Source of the DNA: CAYPNP01 sp964412195
GTDB taxonomy: Bacteria; Acidobacteriota; JAAYUB01
Direction of reading: 5' to 3'
Assembly (NCBI GenBank): GCA_964412195.1
Contig: CAYPNP010000013.1
Location: 1-64,000, forward strand
DNA length: 64,000 nucleotides
Shown here one piece after another: positions 9,729-18,085 of the stretch. The number at the start of each line of letters is the position of its first letter. The stretch's first letter is position 1. The notes under the pieces are model-generated. The model ran no database searches and was not told the DNA's origin. It saw nothing but the letters and a program-made list of their open reading frames with translations. The translations under genes and the position numbers were made by a program.

Positions 9729-10229
9729 ATGAAGATCTCCCTGTTGGCCGTTTCCCTTCTGCTCCTGGCCGGCGCCTGCGCCGCCCAGCGCAAGCTCCAG
9801 CCCGGCGACCCCGCCCCCGACTTCACCCTGAACGACGCGGCCGGCCGGGCCCACCGGCTGGCGGACTACCGCGGCAAGACCGTTGTGCTCTACTTCTATC
9901 CCAAGGACGACACCCCGGGCTGCACGCGCGAGGCCTGCAACCTGCGCGACAACTACGCCAAGCTCACGGACCGCGGCATCGTGGTCCTCGGCGTAAGCTA
10001 CGACGATTCCGCGTCCCACCGGCAGTTCGCCGAAAAGTACAGCCTGCCCTTCACCCTGCTAGCCGATACGGAGAAGAAGGTGGCGGATCTCTACGGCGTG
10101 AAGGGCGCCCTCTATGCCAGCCGGACGACTTTCGTGATCGGCCCCGACGGCAAGATTGTGACGGTGATCGATTCCGTGGACACCGGCGCCCACGCCGAGC
10201 AGATCCTGGCCGCGCTGGACAAGAAATAA
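9729..10229 (+). CDS. bcp: Thiol peroxidase of the AhpC/TSA (Bcp/PrxQ) family, exported
   Basis: Reduces hydroperoxides with a reactive cysteine. The 166-residue protein has an N-terminal signal sequence (about 1-19, LLLLAGACAAQ), so it probably acts in the periplasm, possibly as a lipoprotein although the box is not canonical. The core GDPAPDFTL…KTVVLYFYPKDDTPGCTREAC contains the peroxidatic Cys65 in TPGCT and a second cysteine five residues on (Cys70), the resolving pattern of Bcp. Cytosolic Bcp lacks a signal peptide, so the export signal is the unusual feature. GGAGG precedes the ATG at 9729. Confidence 0.88.
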   Translation: MKISLLAVSLLLLAGACAAQRKLQPGDPAPDFTLNDAAGRAHRLADYRGKTVVLYFYPKDDTPGCTREACNLRDNYAKLTDRGIVVLGVSYDDSASHRQFAEKYSLPFTLLADTEKKVADLYGVKGALYASRTTFVIGPDGKIVTVIDSVDTGAHAEQILAALDKK

Positions 10230-10272
10230 CCCCCGCCGCCCGGCCGCTCCGGCCGGGCCGCCGGCCCTTCCC

Positions 10273-10293
10273 GGGACGGGGCGGCCCCGTCCC
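10273..10293 (+). terminator. GC-rich stem-loop downstream of the peroxiredoxin gene
   Basis: GGGACGGGG and CCCCGTCCC form a perfect 9-bp stem with a 3-nt loop. There is no T tract directly after it, so it is only a possible terminator or an mRNA-stabilising hairpin. Confidence 0.35.
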
Positions 10294-10363
10294 TCCCCAG
10301 ATCCGGCCTGCCTTCCGGTCCGTACGCGCGTTTCTCTGGTTTCCCAAGGAAGCCATTTTTTTC

Positions 10364-10391
10364 TTGACACCTGTCTTTTCATGAATAGAAT
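10364..10391 (+). promoter_or_regulatory. Sigma-70-type promoter of the TetR efflux operon
   Basis: TTGACA at 10364-10369 and TAGAAT at 10386-10391, 16 nt apart, 42 nt upstream of the tetR-like ATG. Confidence 0.7.
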
Positions 10392-10403
10392 GACTATTCT
10401 ATT
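10384..10403. promoter_or_regulatory. Palindromic operator overlapping the promoter
   Basis: Arms AATAGAAT and ATTCTATT (8 bp, perfect inverted repeat) with spacer GACT. It covers the -10 box and the likely transcription start, a typical TetR autorepression site. Binding by the adjacent regulator is inferred. Confidence 0.65.
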
Positions 10404-10432
10404 GTTGAAATGTTAATTTCTGGAGAACGGAC

Positions 10433-11080
10433 ATGGCAGAATCCAATCGCAGGGAGCGGGAACAGCAGCGGCGGCGGGCCGAGATCCTGTCGGCCGCGCT
10501 GACGGTGTTCGCCGCGGAGGGTTTCCACGGCACCACCATGGCGGCGATCAGCCGGGCGTCGGAGTATCCCCTCGGGACGATTTACAAGTTCTTCCAAAGC
10601 AAGGAGCAGATCTACCACGACCTCATCGTGGACAAGGCCCGGCAGCTGGAGGCCAGCCTGGTGGCGATCCTGGAGCGGAAGGCGCTCACTCCCCTCGAGC
10701 GGCTGCGCGGCTGCCTGCAGGCCAAGGCGCGGTTCTTCCGCAAGAACCGGGAGTACCTCAAGCTCTTCCTGGCCAAGGGCGGGAACCTGGCCATCACCCT
10801 CCTGCCCGATTTCAGCCGCGACCCCGCCCTGGTGCGGAGCGTCCAGGACAGCTACAACCGGGTCACCGAGCTGTACGCGGCCCTGTTCCAGGAGGGCATC
10901 GACGCCGGCGTCTTCCGGCCCCTGCCCGCCCGCGAGCTGGCCACGCTCTACATCGGCGTGACCAACGCCATGGCCCTGGACTGGCTCCGGGAAGGGCTGG
11001 CCGGGCCCCGGCTGGACGAAAAGCTTGAGACCGCGTTCAACGCACTGATCGGAGGCATCTTCCCCCATGCGAAAGCCTGA
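10433..11080 (+). CDS. TetR/AcrR-family transcriptional regulator
   Basis: A 215-residue repressor-type protein. The N-terminal helix-turn-helix is clear (ILSAALTVFAAEGFHGTTMAAISRASEYPLGTIYKFFQSKEQIYHDLI, residues 17-64 approximately); the rest is an alpha-helical ligand-binding and dimerisation domain. It heads an operon with TolC-like, HlyD-like and DHA2 transporter genes, so it most likely controls drug or toxic-compound efflux in response to a pump substrate. TGGAGAA precedes the ATG. A 20-bp palindrome over its promoter suggests autoregulation. Confidence 0.9.
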   Translation: MAESNRREREQQRRRAEILSAALTVFAAEGFHGTTMAAISRASEYPLGTIYKFFQSKEQIYHDLIVDKARQLEASLVAILERKALTPLERLRGCLQAKARFFRKNREYLKLFLAKGGNLAITLLPDFSRDPALVRSVQDSYNRVTELYAALFQEGIDAGVFRPLPARELATLYIGVTNAMALDWLREGLAGPRLDEKLETAFNALIGGIFPHAKA

Positions 11081-12494
11081 TCCCCATCCCTTTCCCATGA
11101 AACCGTCCGGCGGGCGGCGCCGTGCGCGGCCCCTGATGCTGCTCTTCGTCGCGGCGGCCGCCGTCCTCCCGTCGGCCGCCGCCACGCCGGCTGGCCCCCT
11201 GACCCTGCGCGAGGCGGTGGCGCGGGCCCGCGCGTCCAATCACGGACTGAACGCCGCCCGGCTGGAAGAGCCGGCCCGGCGGGAGGACGTGCGGCAGGCC
11301 CGGTCCTTCTTCCTGCCCCAGGTCACAGTCCAGCAGAGCGTCGAGCACGGCGACGAGCCGGGCTACGTGTTCGCCCGGTCGCTGCAGCAGGGCTGGATCG
11401 ACCCCCGCTACATCGTCCAGCCGGACCGGCTGGCCCACCCCGATCCGCTCACGAACCTCCAGAGCCGGTTGACGGTCCGGCAGCTCCTGTACGACGGCGG
11501 TTCGGTGCGCGCCGCCATGCGGCAGGCCCGGGCGGGCGAGCAGGCCGCGGCGGCGGAGACCCGCCAGGCCGAGGAGGAGCTGACCGCCCAGGTCGCCGAA
11601 GCGTACCTCCAGGTGATCCAGCTGCAGAAGCAGATGGAGGTGGCCGACAGGACCGTGGCCACCCTGCAAGCCTCGGCCAGGCGCGCCGCCGACCTCCTCG
11701 ACCAGGGCCTGGCCGTCCAGTCCGACGTGCTGCAGGTGCAGGTCCGCCTCGCCGAGGTGGAGCGGGAGCGCATCGCCCTCGCCAACACCACGCTGCTGGC
11801 GCGGGCCAACCTGGCGCGCCTGATGGCGGCCGACGAGGACAACCCGCCGGTCGTACCCGCCTCCCTGTCGCCGTTCCGGCCCCTGCCCACCACGGACCTG
11901 GCCGCCTGCCAGCGGCGGGCCCTCTCCGGGCACCCCTGGCTGGATCGGCTGGCCCGGGCCGCGGAGGCCGCCGACGCCGAGATCCGGAAGAACAAGGGCG
12001 GCTACCTGCCCCGGATCGGGGTCTTCGCCGGATACGACTTCAACACCGACGCGGGAGACCACCATGCCGACGGCTACGTCGCCGGGGCTTCCCTCCAGTG
12101 GGAGCTGCTGGACGGTTTCGGCCGGGAGGCCCGGGTGGCCCAGGCGCGGATCCGGCGCTCCCAGGTGGACGAGCGGACCCGCGAGGCCGAGGGGGCGGTC
12201 CGGCTGGCCGTGCGGAAGGCCTGGCTGGACCTGGACACGGCCGCCCGCCAGGTGGCCGTGGCGCAGGAGGCCGCCTCCCAGGCCGGCGAATCCCTGCGCA
12301 TCGTCACCGACCGCTACCAGAACGGCCTGACCACGGTGGACGACCTCCTCGGCGCCCAGGCCGCCCTGACCAAGGCCGAGAGCGACCAGGTCCAGGCTGC
12401 CGTCCAGTATTGCCTGCAATACGCCCGACTGGGGCTGGCCATGGGCGACATCCAGCCGTACATCGAGACCATCCAACAGGAGATGCTGCCATGA
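11067..12494 (+). CDS. TolC-family outer-membrane channel of the efflux operon
   Basis: A 475-residue outer-membrane efflux protein with two OEP repeats (LTLREAVARARASNHGLNAARLEE; later SLQWELLDGFGREARVAQARIR). The N-terminus has a long basic region followed by LMLLFVAAAAVLPSAAA, a signal peptide. I chose 11067 because GGAGG lies at 11051-11055, inside the end of the TetR gene with which it overlaps by 14 nt; an internal ATG at 11097 has no Shine-Dalgarno. It forms a tripartite exporter with the next two genes. Confidence 0.88.
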   Translation: MRKPDPHPFPMKPSGGRRRARPLMLLFVAAAAVLPSAAATPAGPLTLREAVARARASNHGLNAARLEEPARREDVRQARSFFLPQVTVQQSVEHGDEPGYVFARSLQQGWIDPRYIVQPDRLAHPDPLTNLQSRLTVRQLLYDGGSVRAAMRQARAGEQAAAAETRQAEEELTAQVAEAYLQVIQLQKQMEVADRTVATLQASARRAADLLDQGLAVQSDVLQVQVRLAEVERERIALANTTLLARANLARLMAADEDNPPVVPASLSPFRPLPTTDLAACQRRALSGHPWLDRLARAAEAADAEIRKNKGGYLPRIGVFAGYDFNTDAGDHHADGYVAGASLQWELLDGFGREARVAQARIRRSQVDERTREAEGAVRLAVRKAWLDLDTAARQVAVAQEAASQAGESLRIVTDRYQNGLTTVDDLLGAQAALTKAESDQVQAAVQYCLQYARLGLAMGDIQPYIETIQQEMLP

Positions 12495-13747
12495 CCGACC
12501 CATCGACTCCCTCCCCCAACCGCAAGAAGCTCGTCCAGTGGATCCTCCTGGGCGTGGCGGCCGTCGTCCTGCTGGTCTGGTTCGGCAGTTGGGTGGCCTA
12601 CCGCATGACCCACGCCGTGACCAACAACGCCTTCGTGGAGACCGACCTCGTGACGCTGTCCCCCCTGGTGGCCGGTCATGTGGCCACCATCCAGCGCGGG
12701 GAGGGCGACCGCGTCCGCCGCGGCGACGTGCTGGCGGTGCTGGACGACCGCGACTACCAGGCCGAGGCGGCCGTCCGCGAGTCCCAGCTCGCCTGCGCCG
12801 AGCAGGCCCTCGTCCGCGCCCGGATCACCGCCGAGCGCGTCCGGGGCGAGGTCACGCAGGGGGTGGCCCTGGCCGGCCGGGACGTCGAGCAAGCCGGGGC
12901 CGGTCTCGACTCCGCCGCCAACGCCCTGGCCGTCACCCGCGTCCAGGTCGAGCAGGCCCGCCAGGCCGCCTCCGCCGCCCTCGGCGCCGCCCGCGCCGGC
13001 CTGGACGCGGTCGAGAAGGACTACCAGCGCATGGAAACCCTCTACCAGCGGGGATCGCTGGAGAAACGCAAGTACGACCAGGCCGTCGCCCAGCGGGCCG
13101 AGTTTCAAGCCAGGGTCGCGGTCGCCGAGGCCGACCTGGCCAAGGCGGAGGCCGGACTCCACCAGGTGACCATCGCCGAGAACCAGCTGCAGCAGGCGCG
13201 CGCGGCGAAGGCCAAGAGCGAGAACGGGCTGGCCCTGGCCCGGATCCGCGAGAAGAGCGCCCTGGAGGCCGACAACGCCGTCCGGGAGCTGGAGGCCCAG
13301 GCGGTCCAGGCCCGCAAGGCGCTGGACGCGGCCCGGCTCAAGCTGACCCACACCCGCCTCACCAGCCCCATCGACGGGGTGGTGGCCAAGAAGTTCGTCC
13401 AAGCCGGCGACTTCGTCTCGCCGGGGTTCCCGGTGTTCGCCGTCTACGACCAGGGCGACATCTACGTCACCGCCAACCTGGAGGAGAGCCGCTTCCGCCA
13501 GGTCCGGGTGGGCCAGGCCGTCGACATCGATGTGGACGCCTTCCCGGGCGAGCGTTTCACCGGCTGGGTGGTGGAGATCGGCGAGGCCGCCGGCTCCAAG
13601 TTCGCCCTGATCCCGCGGGACAACTCGGCGGGCGAGTTCACCAAGGTGGTCCAGCGCATCCCCGTCAAGATCCGGCTGGAGCGGGCGGGCGAACGACGCC
13701 TGCTGCCGGGCATGAGCGCCGAGATCGGCATCCGGACCGGATGGTAG
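12491..13747 (+). CDS. HlyD/EmrA-family membrane-fusion protein
   Basis: Periplasmic adaptor for an MFS exporter. The 418-residue protein has one N-terminal TM helix (about residues 14-33, WILLGVAAVVLLVWFGSWVAY), the EmrA-type VTNNAFVETDLVTLSPLVAGHV lipoyl half, a long coiled-coil hairpin, then LTHTRLTSPIDGVVAKKFVQAGDFV and a beta-barrel domain. The ATG overlaps the stop of the TolC-like gene (ATGA), with a GGAG upstream. Together with the downstream DHA2 transporter this is an EmrAB-TolC-like arrangement. Confidence 0.9.
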   Translation: MTDPSTPSPNRKKLVQWILLGVAAVVLLVWFGSWVAYRMTHAVTNNAFVETDLVTLSPLVAGHVATIQRGEGDRVRRGDVLAVLDDRDYQAEAAVRESQLACAEQALVRARITAERVRGEVTQGVALAGRDVEQAGAGLDSAANALAVTRVQVEQARQAASAALGAARAGLDAVEKDYQRMETLYQRGSLEKRKYDQAVAQRAEFQARVAVAEADLAKAEAGLHQVTIAENQLQQARAAKAKSENGLALARIREKSALEADNAVRELEAQAVQARKALDAARLKLTHTRLTSPIDGVVAKKFVQAGDFVSPGFPVFAVYDQGDIYVTANLEESRFRQVRVGQAVDIDVDAFPGERFTGWVVEIGEAAGSKFALIPRDNSAGEFTKVVQRIPVKIRLERAGERRLLPGMSAEIGIRTGW

Positions 13748-13840
13748 GAATTGCGGATTGCGGATTAAGGACATTGATCTCAAATTTCAAATTTGAAATG
13801 GCGGATGGCGATCTGAGCGGAAAGATGCGGTGAATCGATC
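13748..13840. repeat. Intergenic repeat inside the efflux operon
   Basis: Contains ATTGCGGATTGCGGATTA at 13750-13767, one of the phrase-like repeat families of this genome, followed by the short palindrome AAATTTCAAATTTGAAAT. It separates the adaptor gene from the MFS gene. Confidence 0.6.
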
Positions 13841-15463
13841 ATGACGGGCAGCTCCAAGACAAATGAATCACGGCGCCAGGCAGTCCCCTCAACGGATTCG
13901 CCGCGCCAGGCGGCCGCCGCGCCGGACTCGCGCTATCGGGCGGTCGCCTCGGGGATCCTGATGCTGGGCATCTTCATGACCCTGCTGGACACCACCATCG
14001 TCGACATCGTCCTGCCCAAGATGATCTCCAGCCTCAACACCGACACCTTCGGCATCCAGTGGGTCATCATCGTCTACCTGATCGGCTCGGCCATCGCCAT
14101 GACGACGGTCGGCTGGCTCGGCAGCTTCCTGGAGCACCGCCTGATCTACATCGCCGGGATGCTGCTCTTCACCGTGATGAGCATCTTCTGCTCCCGCGCC
14201 GCCTCCCTGGGCGAGATGGTGGCGGCGCGGCTGGTCCAGGGCATCGGCGAAGGCCTGGTGGTCACCATCGGGCTGACCATGATGTACAACCTCTTCCCGC
14301 CGGAGAAGCGCGGCGTGGCCACCGGCCTCTATGGCCTCGGCGCGATGATGGCCCCGGCCATCGGCCCGACGCTGGGCGGCCTGCTGACCGAACACTTCGC
14401 CTGGCCGTCGATTTTCTTCGTGAACCTGCCCGTCGGCGCGGCCGGCATCGCCGCCGCCTTCCTGCTGCTGCGGCGCGACCCGCCGTCCGGGCCGCGGGTG
14501 AAGCTCAACGTCGTCTCCTTCGTCCTGCTGACCGTGGCCCTGTCCACCCTGATCACCTTCCTGGCCAAGGGGCAGGAGAACAGTTGGCTCCAGTCGGACT
14601 TCATCGTCATGCTGATGGCGGCGTTCGGGCTGAGCGCCGTCCTCTATCTCTGGTGGGAGCTGCGCAGCCCCGACCCGCTGCTGGACCTGCGCTTGTTCCG
14701 GATCCGCAACTTCAGCCTGGCCGTGGGGGTGCTCTGCGGCGTGAGCTTCGTCGCCTACGGGGCGCTGCTGCTCGGGCCGCTCTACATGTCCCACCTGCGG
14801 GGCTACCCCACGCTGACGGCCGGCCTGATCATCCTGCCCCTCGGCATCCTGACGGCCATCTTCTCAGTGGTCGGCGGGCTGGTCTCGGACCGGCTGTCCC
14901 CCAAGTGGATCCTGCTGGCCGGCGTGATCGGCCTGGGGCTGGGCTGCTGGCTGCTGACTTCCCTCGACCTCTACACCTCCAAGTACACGATGGTCTGGTA
15001 CTTCGTCCTCTTCGGCGTGCCCATGGGGCTCTGCTTCCCGCCGGCCCAGACGGTGGCGTTCGCCGACCTGCCGGAGTCCGGGGTGAACATGGGTTCGGGC
15101 ATCACCAACGTCGCCCGTCTGGTGACCGGCTCCATCGCCACCTCCTTCTGCGTGACGGCGCTGGAGCGGGTCAAGGACAAGGCCTACGTCGGGATCGCCG
15201 CCAACGCCAGCTTCGCCCACCCGCCCGTCCTCGCGGCGTACCAGAAGCTGCAGGGCCTGCTGCACCGGGCGGGCGTGCCGGACCAGGGCATCCGGCCGCG
15301 GGCCCGGCTGGTGCTCGAGACCCTCCAGGAGGCCCTCGCCGCGGAGCTGTCCTTCCAGAACGGCTTCTACTGGCTGATGATCTTCGCCTTCGCCTCGGTG
15401 GGGTTCGTGCTCTTCATCCGCTGGCAGAAGGGCAGGGTCGCCCGGAAGGTGGCCGGGCACTGA
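13841..15463 (+). CDS. DHA2-family MFS drug exporter (EmrB/QacA type)
   Basis: Proton-coupled inner-membrane exporter with about 14 predicted TM segments in 540 residues, the DHA2 hallmark. Visible signatures are LDTTIVDIVLPKM in TM1, GTVGWLG-like turn (MTTVGWLGSFLEHRLIY), ARLVQGIGEGLV and the motif-C-like GLGAMMAPAIGPTLGG in TM5. The N-terminal roughly 25 residues are polar and cytoplasmic. Its 93-nt gap from the adaptor gene holds a genome repeat, but co-direction and function support one operon. The start has a weak Shine-Dalgarno. Confidence 0.92.
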   Translation: MTGSSKTNESRRQAVPSTDSPRQAAAAPDSRYRAVASGILMLGIFMTLLDTTIVDIVLPKMISSLNTDTFGIQWVIIVYLIGSAIAMTTVGWLGSFLEHRLIYIAGMLLFTVMSIFCSRAASLGEMVAARLVQGIGEGLVVTIGLTMMYNLFPPEKRGVATGLYGLGAMMAPAIGPTLGGLLTEHFAWPSIFFVNLPVGAAGIAAAFLLLRRDPPSGPRVKLNVVSFVLLTVALSTLITFLAKGQENSWLQSDFIVMLMAAFGLSAVLYLWWELRSPDPLLDLRLFRIRNFSLAVGVLCGVSFVAYGALLLGPLYMSHLRGYPTLTAGLIILPLGILTAIFSVVGGLVSDRLSPKWILLAGVIGLGLGCWLLTSLDLYTSKYTMVWYFVLFGVPMGLCFPPAQTVAFADLPESGVNMGSGITNVARLVTGSIATSFCVTALERVKDKAYVGIAANASFAHPPVLAAYQKLQGLLHRAGVPDQGIRPRARLVLETLQEALAAELSFQNGFYWLMIFAFASVGFVLFIRWQKGRVARKVAGH

Positions 15464-15476
15464 GGCGGCCGCCGGA

Positions 15477-16268
15477 TCAGGCGGATTTCCGCGGGAACCA
15501 GGGGATGAAGGCCGAGGTGGTGCGCTGGTACTGCCGGTAGTCCTCTCCGCGCGAGGCCAGCGCCTGCGCCTCGGTGGCGGGGATGCCGGTGACCCGCAGC
15601 AGGAAGAACAGCATCAGTGCCGGACCCAGCAGGGTCAGGCCCCACCACGGCCCGCCGGCCGCGATCAGCACGTAGGCCCACCAGTGCAGCCACTCGAAAA
15701 AGTAGTTGGGGTGGCGGGAGCAGCGCCACAGGCCGGCCCGGCAGGTCTTGCCCCGGTTGGCGGGATCGGCGCGGAAGGCGGCCAGCTGGCGGTCGGCCGT
15801 ACCCTCGCCCAGGATCGCCGCCAGGGCGACCGCCACGCCGGCCAGGTCCAGGAAGGAGGGAAAGGGGCCGGGCCGGAGCATGGCCAGCAGGGGCGCGCCC
15901 GCGAAGAGCGCGGCCAGCAGCGCCTGGGCCTGGAAGAAGAAAAAGAAGTTGACCTGGGCCCGGCCGCCCCACTTCGCCCGCAGGGTCTGGTAGCGGCCGT
16001 CCTCGGCGCGGTGGCCCAGGACGCGCGTGGCCAGCAGATACAGCCCCAGCCGGAGCGACCACGCCGCCGACAGCGCGCCCACCATCAGGCGCCGGTCCGG
16101 CTCGCCCGGGGCCAGCGCGGCGCACAGGACCGCCGTGAGGCCGAAGCCGAACGTCCAGCCCACATCCACGACCGTGGCGTCGCGCTTCGCTCGCTGCACC
16201 AACCAGAGCAGCGCCATCAGGGCGCCCGAGGCCAGCCAGCCGATTCCCAGCAAGAGAATTCCGTTCAT
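15477..16268 (-). CDS. DUF1295 membrane protein (steroid 5-alpha-reductase/ICMT-like)
   Basis: A 263-residue integral membrane protein with about six hydrophobic segments. It carries the DUF1295 features KRDATVVDVGWTFGF near the N-terminus and SRHPNYFFEWLHWWAYV near the C-terminus, the latter like the cofactor-binding motif of the steroid 5-alpha-reductase/isoprenylcysteine methyltransferase superfamily. Substrate unknown. It is convergent with the MFS gene (13 nt between stops) and divergent from the FAD oxidoreductase gene. Confidence 0.85.
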   Translation of the reverse strand: MNGILLLGIGWLASGALMALLWLVQRAKRDATVVDVGWTFGFGLTAVLCAALAPGEPDRRLMVGALSAAWSLRLGLYLLATRVLGHRAEDGRYQTLRAKWGGRAQVNFFFFFQAQALLAALFAGAPLLAMLRPGPFPSFLDLAGVAVALAAILGEGTADRQLAAFRADPANRGKTCRAGLWRCSRHPNYFFEWLHWWAYVLIAAGGPWWGLTLLGPALMLFFLLRVTGIPATEAQALASRGEDYRQYQRTTSAFIPWFPRKSA

Positions 16269-16457
16269 GGATCCCGCCTGTTTCCAAGATCAACACAACC
16301 GGATATGTAAAAGACGCTGCTGGCCGGGAATCCGATTCAGAATCAACGGGCGTTCCAGCCGCATCTCAGGCGGAGGCAATATGGCCCCGCGCGCATGCCG
16401 ACTGGAAGCTGTCCGTTCCACCAGCTATCCGCGGGAGCGAGAAAGGGGGGACATTCG

Positions 16458-17642
16458 ATGGCAACGAAAAAGTACCGCTATCTCATCGTCGGGGGAGGCA
16501 TGACGGCGGAGGCCGCCGTCCGGGGCATCCGCGAGGTGGATCCCCGCGGCAGCATCGGCCTGGTCGGCGCCGAATCCCACGCCCCGTACAACCGCCCGCC
16601 GCTGTCGAAGGGCCTGTGGAAAGGGGATCCCGAAGCTGGCATCTGGCTGGATCTCGCCGCCGTCGGAGTGGACCTGGTCCTCGGCCGCCGCATCCGCCGG
16701 ATCGATCCGGCCGGCAAGCGGGTGACCGACGAGCGGGGGATCCAGTACGCCTATGACCGTCTGCTGCTCGCCACGGGCGGTTCCCCGCGGCGGCTGCCCT
16801 TCGGCGGGGACCGGATCATCTACTATCGGACCCTCGACGACTACCGGCGGCTGCGTGGAACGACCGGCCCGGGAAAGCGCTTCGCGGTCATCGGCGGCGG
16901 CTTCATCGGCGGCGAAGTCGCCGCCGCCCTCGCCATGAACCGGCAGTCCGTCACGATGATGTTTCCCGAGGAGGGAATCGGCCGGAGGGTGTTCCCCCGG
17001 GACCTCTCCCTCTTCCTCAATGAGTATTTCCGGGGGCGGGGAGTGGACGTCCGGCCGGGGGCCGCCGTCGACGGGCTGTTGGCACAGGACGGCACCATGA
17101 CCATCCGGCTGGCCGGCGGGGGAGAAATCCCGGCGGACGGCGTGGTGGCCGGCATCGGGATCCAGCCGGACGTGGAACTGGCACGGGACGCCGGGCTGGC
17201 GGTCGACAACGGGATCGTCGTGGACGAGACCCTGCAGACCAGCCATCCGGACATATACGCCGCCGGCGACGCGGCCGCCTTCCCAAGTGCCGCACTGGGC
17301 CGCCGCGTCCGGGTAGAACACGAGGACGCCGCCCGAACCATGGGCGCCGCCGCCGGGCGGGCCATGGCCGGCCAGCCGGCGCCGTACCGCCACCTGCCGT
17401 CATTCTATTCCGACCTGTTCGACCTGGGCTACGAGGCGGTGGGGCTGCTGGACTCCCGGCTGGACACCGTCGCCGACTGGAGGGAGCCATTCCGGGAAGG
17501 CGTGGTCTACTACCTGGAGGCGGGCCGCGTGCGCGGCGTGCTCCTGTGGAACGTCTGGGGGCAGGTGGACGCCGCCCGGCGCCTCATCGAATCGGCGGAA
17601 CTGTTCGAGCCGGGCGACCTGCGGGGGCGCCTGCCGGCCTGA
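16458..17642 (+). CDS. FAD/NAD(P)-dependent oxidoreductase (AIF/ferredoxin-reductase type)
   Basis: A 394-residue pyridine nucleotide-disulfide-type flavoprotein. The FAD Rossmann motif is near residue 10 (YLIVGGGMTAEAAVRGI), the NAD(P) motif mid-protein (FAVIGGGFIGGEVAAALA), and the second FAD contact is DIYAAGDAAAF. A reductase C-terminal domain follows (VEHEDAARTMG…WNVWGQVDAARRLI). No redox-active CxxxxC pair is present, so it resembles AIF or ferredoxin/rubredoxin reductases. I chose 16458 because GGGGGG lies 6-11 nt upstream and the Rossmann strand begins right after. A decayed copy of its 3' end sits 340 nt downstream. Confidence 0.85.
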   Translation: MATKKYRYLIVGGGMTAEAAVRGIREVDPRGSIGLVGAESHAPYNRPPLSKGLWKGDPEAGIWLDLAAVGVDLVLGRRIRRIDPAGKRVTDERGIQYAYDRLLLATGGSPRRLPFGGDRIIYYRTLDDYRRLRGTTGPGKRFAVIGGGFIGGEVAAALAMNRQSVTMMFPEEGIGRRVFPRDLSLFLNEYFRGRGVDVRPGAAVDGLLAQDGTMTIRLAGGGEIPADGVVAGIGIQPDVELARDAGLAVDNGIVVDETLQTSHPDIYAAGDAAAFPSAALGRRVRVEHEDAARTMGAAAGRAMAGQPAPYRHLPSFYSDLFDLGYEAVGLLDSRLDTVADWREPFREGVVYYLEAGRVRGVLLWNVWGQVDAARRLIESAELFEPGDLRGRLPA

Positions 17643-17983
17643 TCGCTTCCGGAGAGCGGCCGGGTTCCTGCGGTTTCCGCTCGGGGAACCACGTGCCCCG
17701 AGCCGGCACTCCGCCAGGAGGCGGAAAGAAAAAGAACGAAAAAGTGCCAGGCTCTGTCACAACAGAAGAACGAAAAAGTGCCAGGCTCTGTCACAACAGG
17801 ATCGATTCCTGGATCCTGCCACGATCCCGGATGGCAGCCCGTCGGTATAATTATATTTGCTTCTGTTTCAGCAAGTTACGGGCGACAATCACCACCATGA
17901 GAATACTCATCGCCGTGACGGTGCCAGGCTCCATCACGGCTCCGCCACGGGTCCGCTGGGAAAAGGGCCCTAGGGGCAGCGGG
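17643..17983. repeat. Repeat-bearing segment between a gene end and its decayed duplicate
   Basis: 17643-17702 resembles the DNA at 18086 onwards (3' end of the amidohydrolase gene). Two direct 33-bp repeats at 17733-17765 and 17767-17799 contain GTGCCAGGCTCTGTCAC; a degenerate third copy lies at about 17919-17936. These match, inverted, motifs at 334-650. No gene. Confidence 0.65.
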
Positions 17984-18085
17984 CCCCTGTGAAACGTCTG
18001 GGGGCGGGTGGACGCCGCCCGGTGCTTCATCTAAGCCGCCAGACTTTTCGACCCGGGCGACCTCCGGGGACGATTGCCGGCTTAA
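17984..18085 (+). pseudogene. Decayed duplicate of the oxidoreductase C-terminus
   Basis: These 102 nt align without gaps to 17541-17642, the last 34 codons of the FAD oxidoreductase, with 19 mismatches by hand count (about 81% identity). The reading frame has in-frame stops where Trp (TGG to TGA) and Glu (GAA to TAA) were, yet ends DPGDLRGRLPA-stop like the parent. Similarity continues into the end of the amidohydrolase gene on the other strand, so a gene-end junction was tandemly duplicated. It cannot be functional as a protein. Confidence 0.75.
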
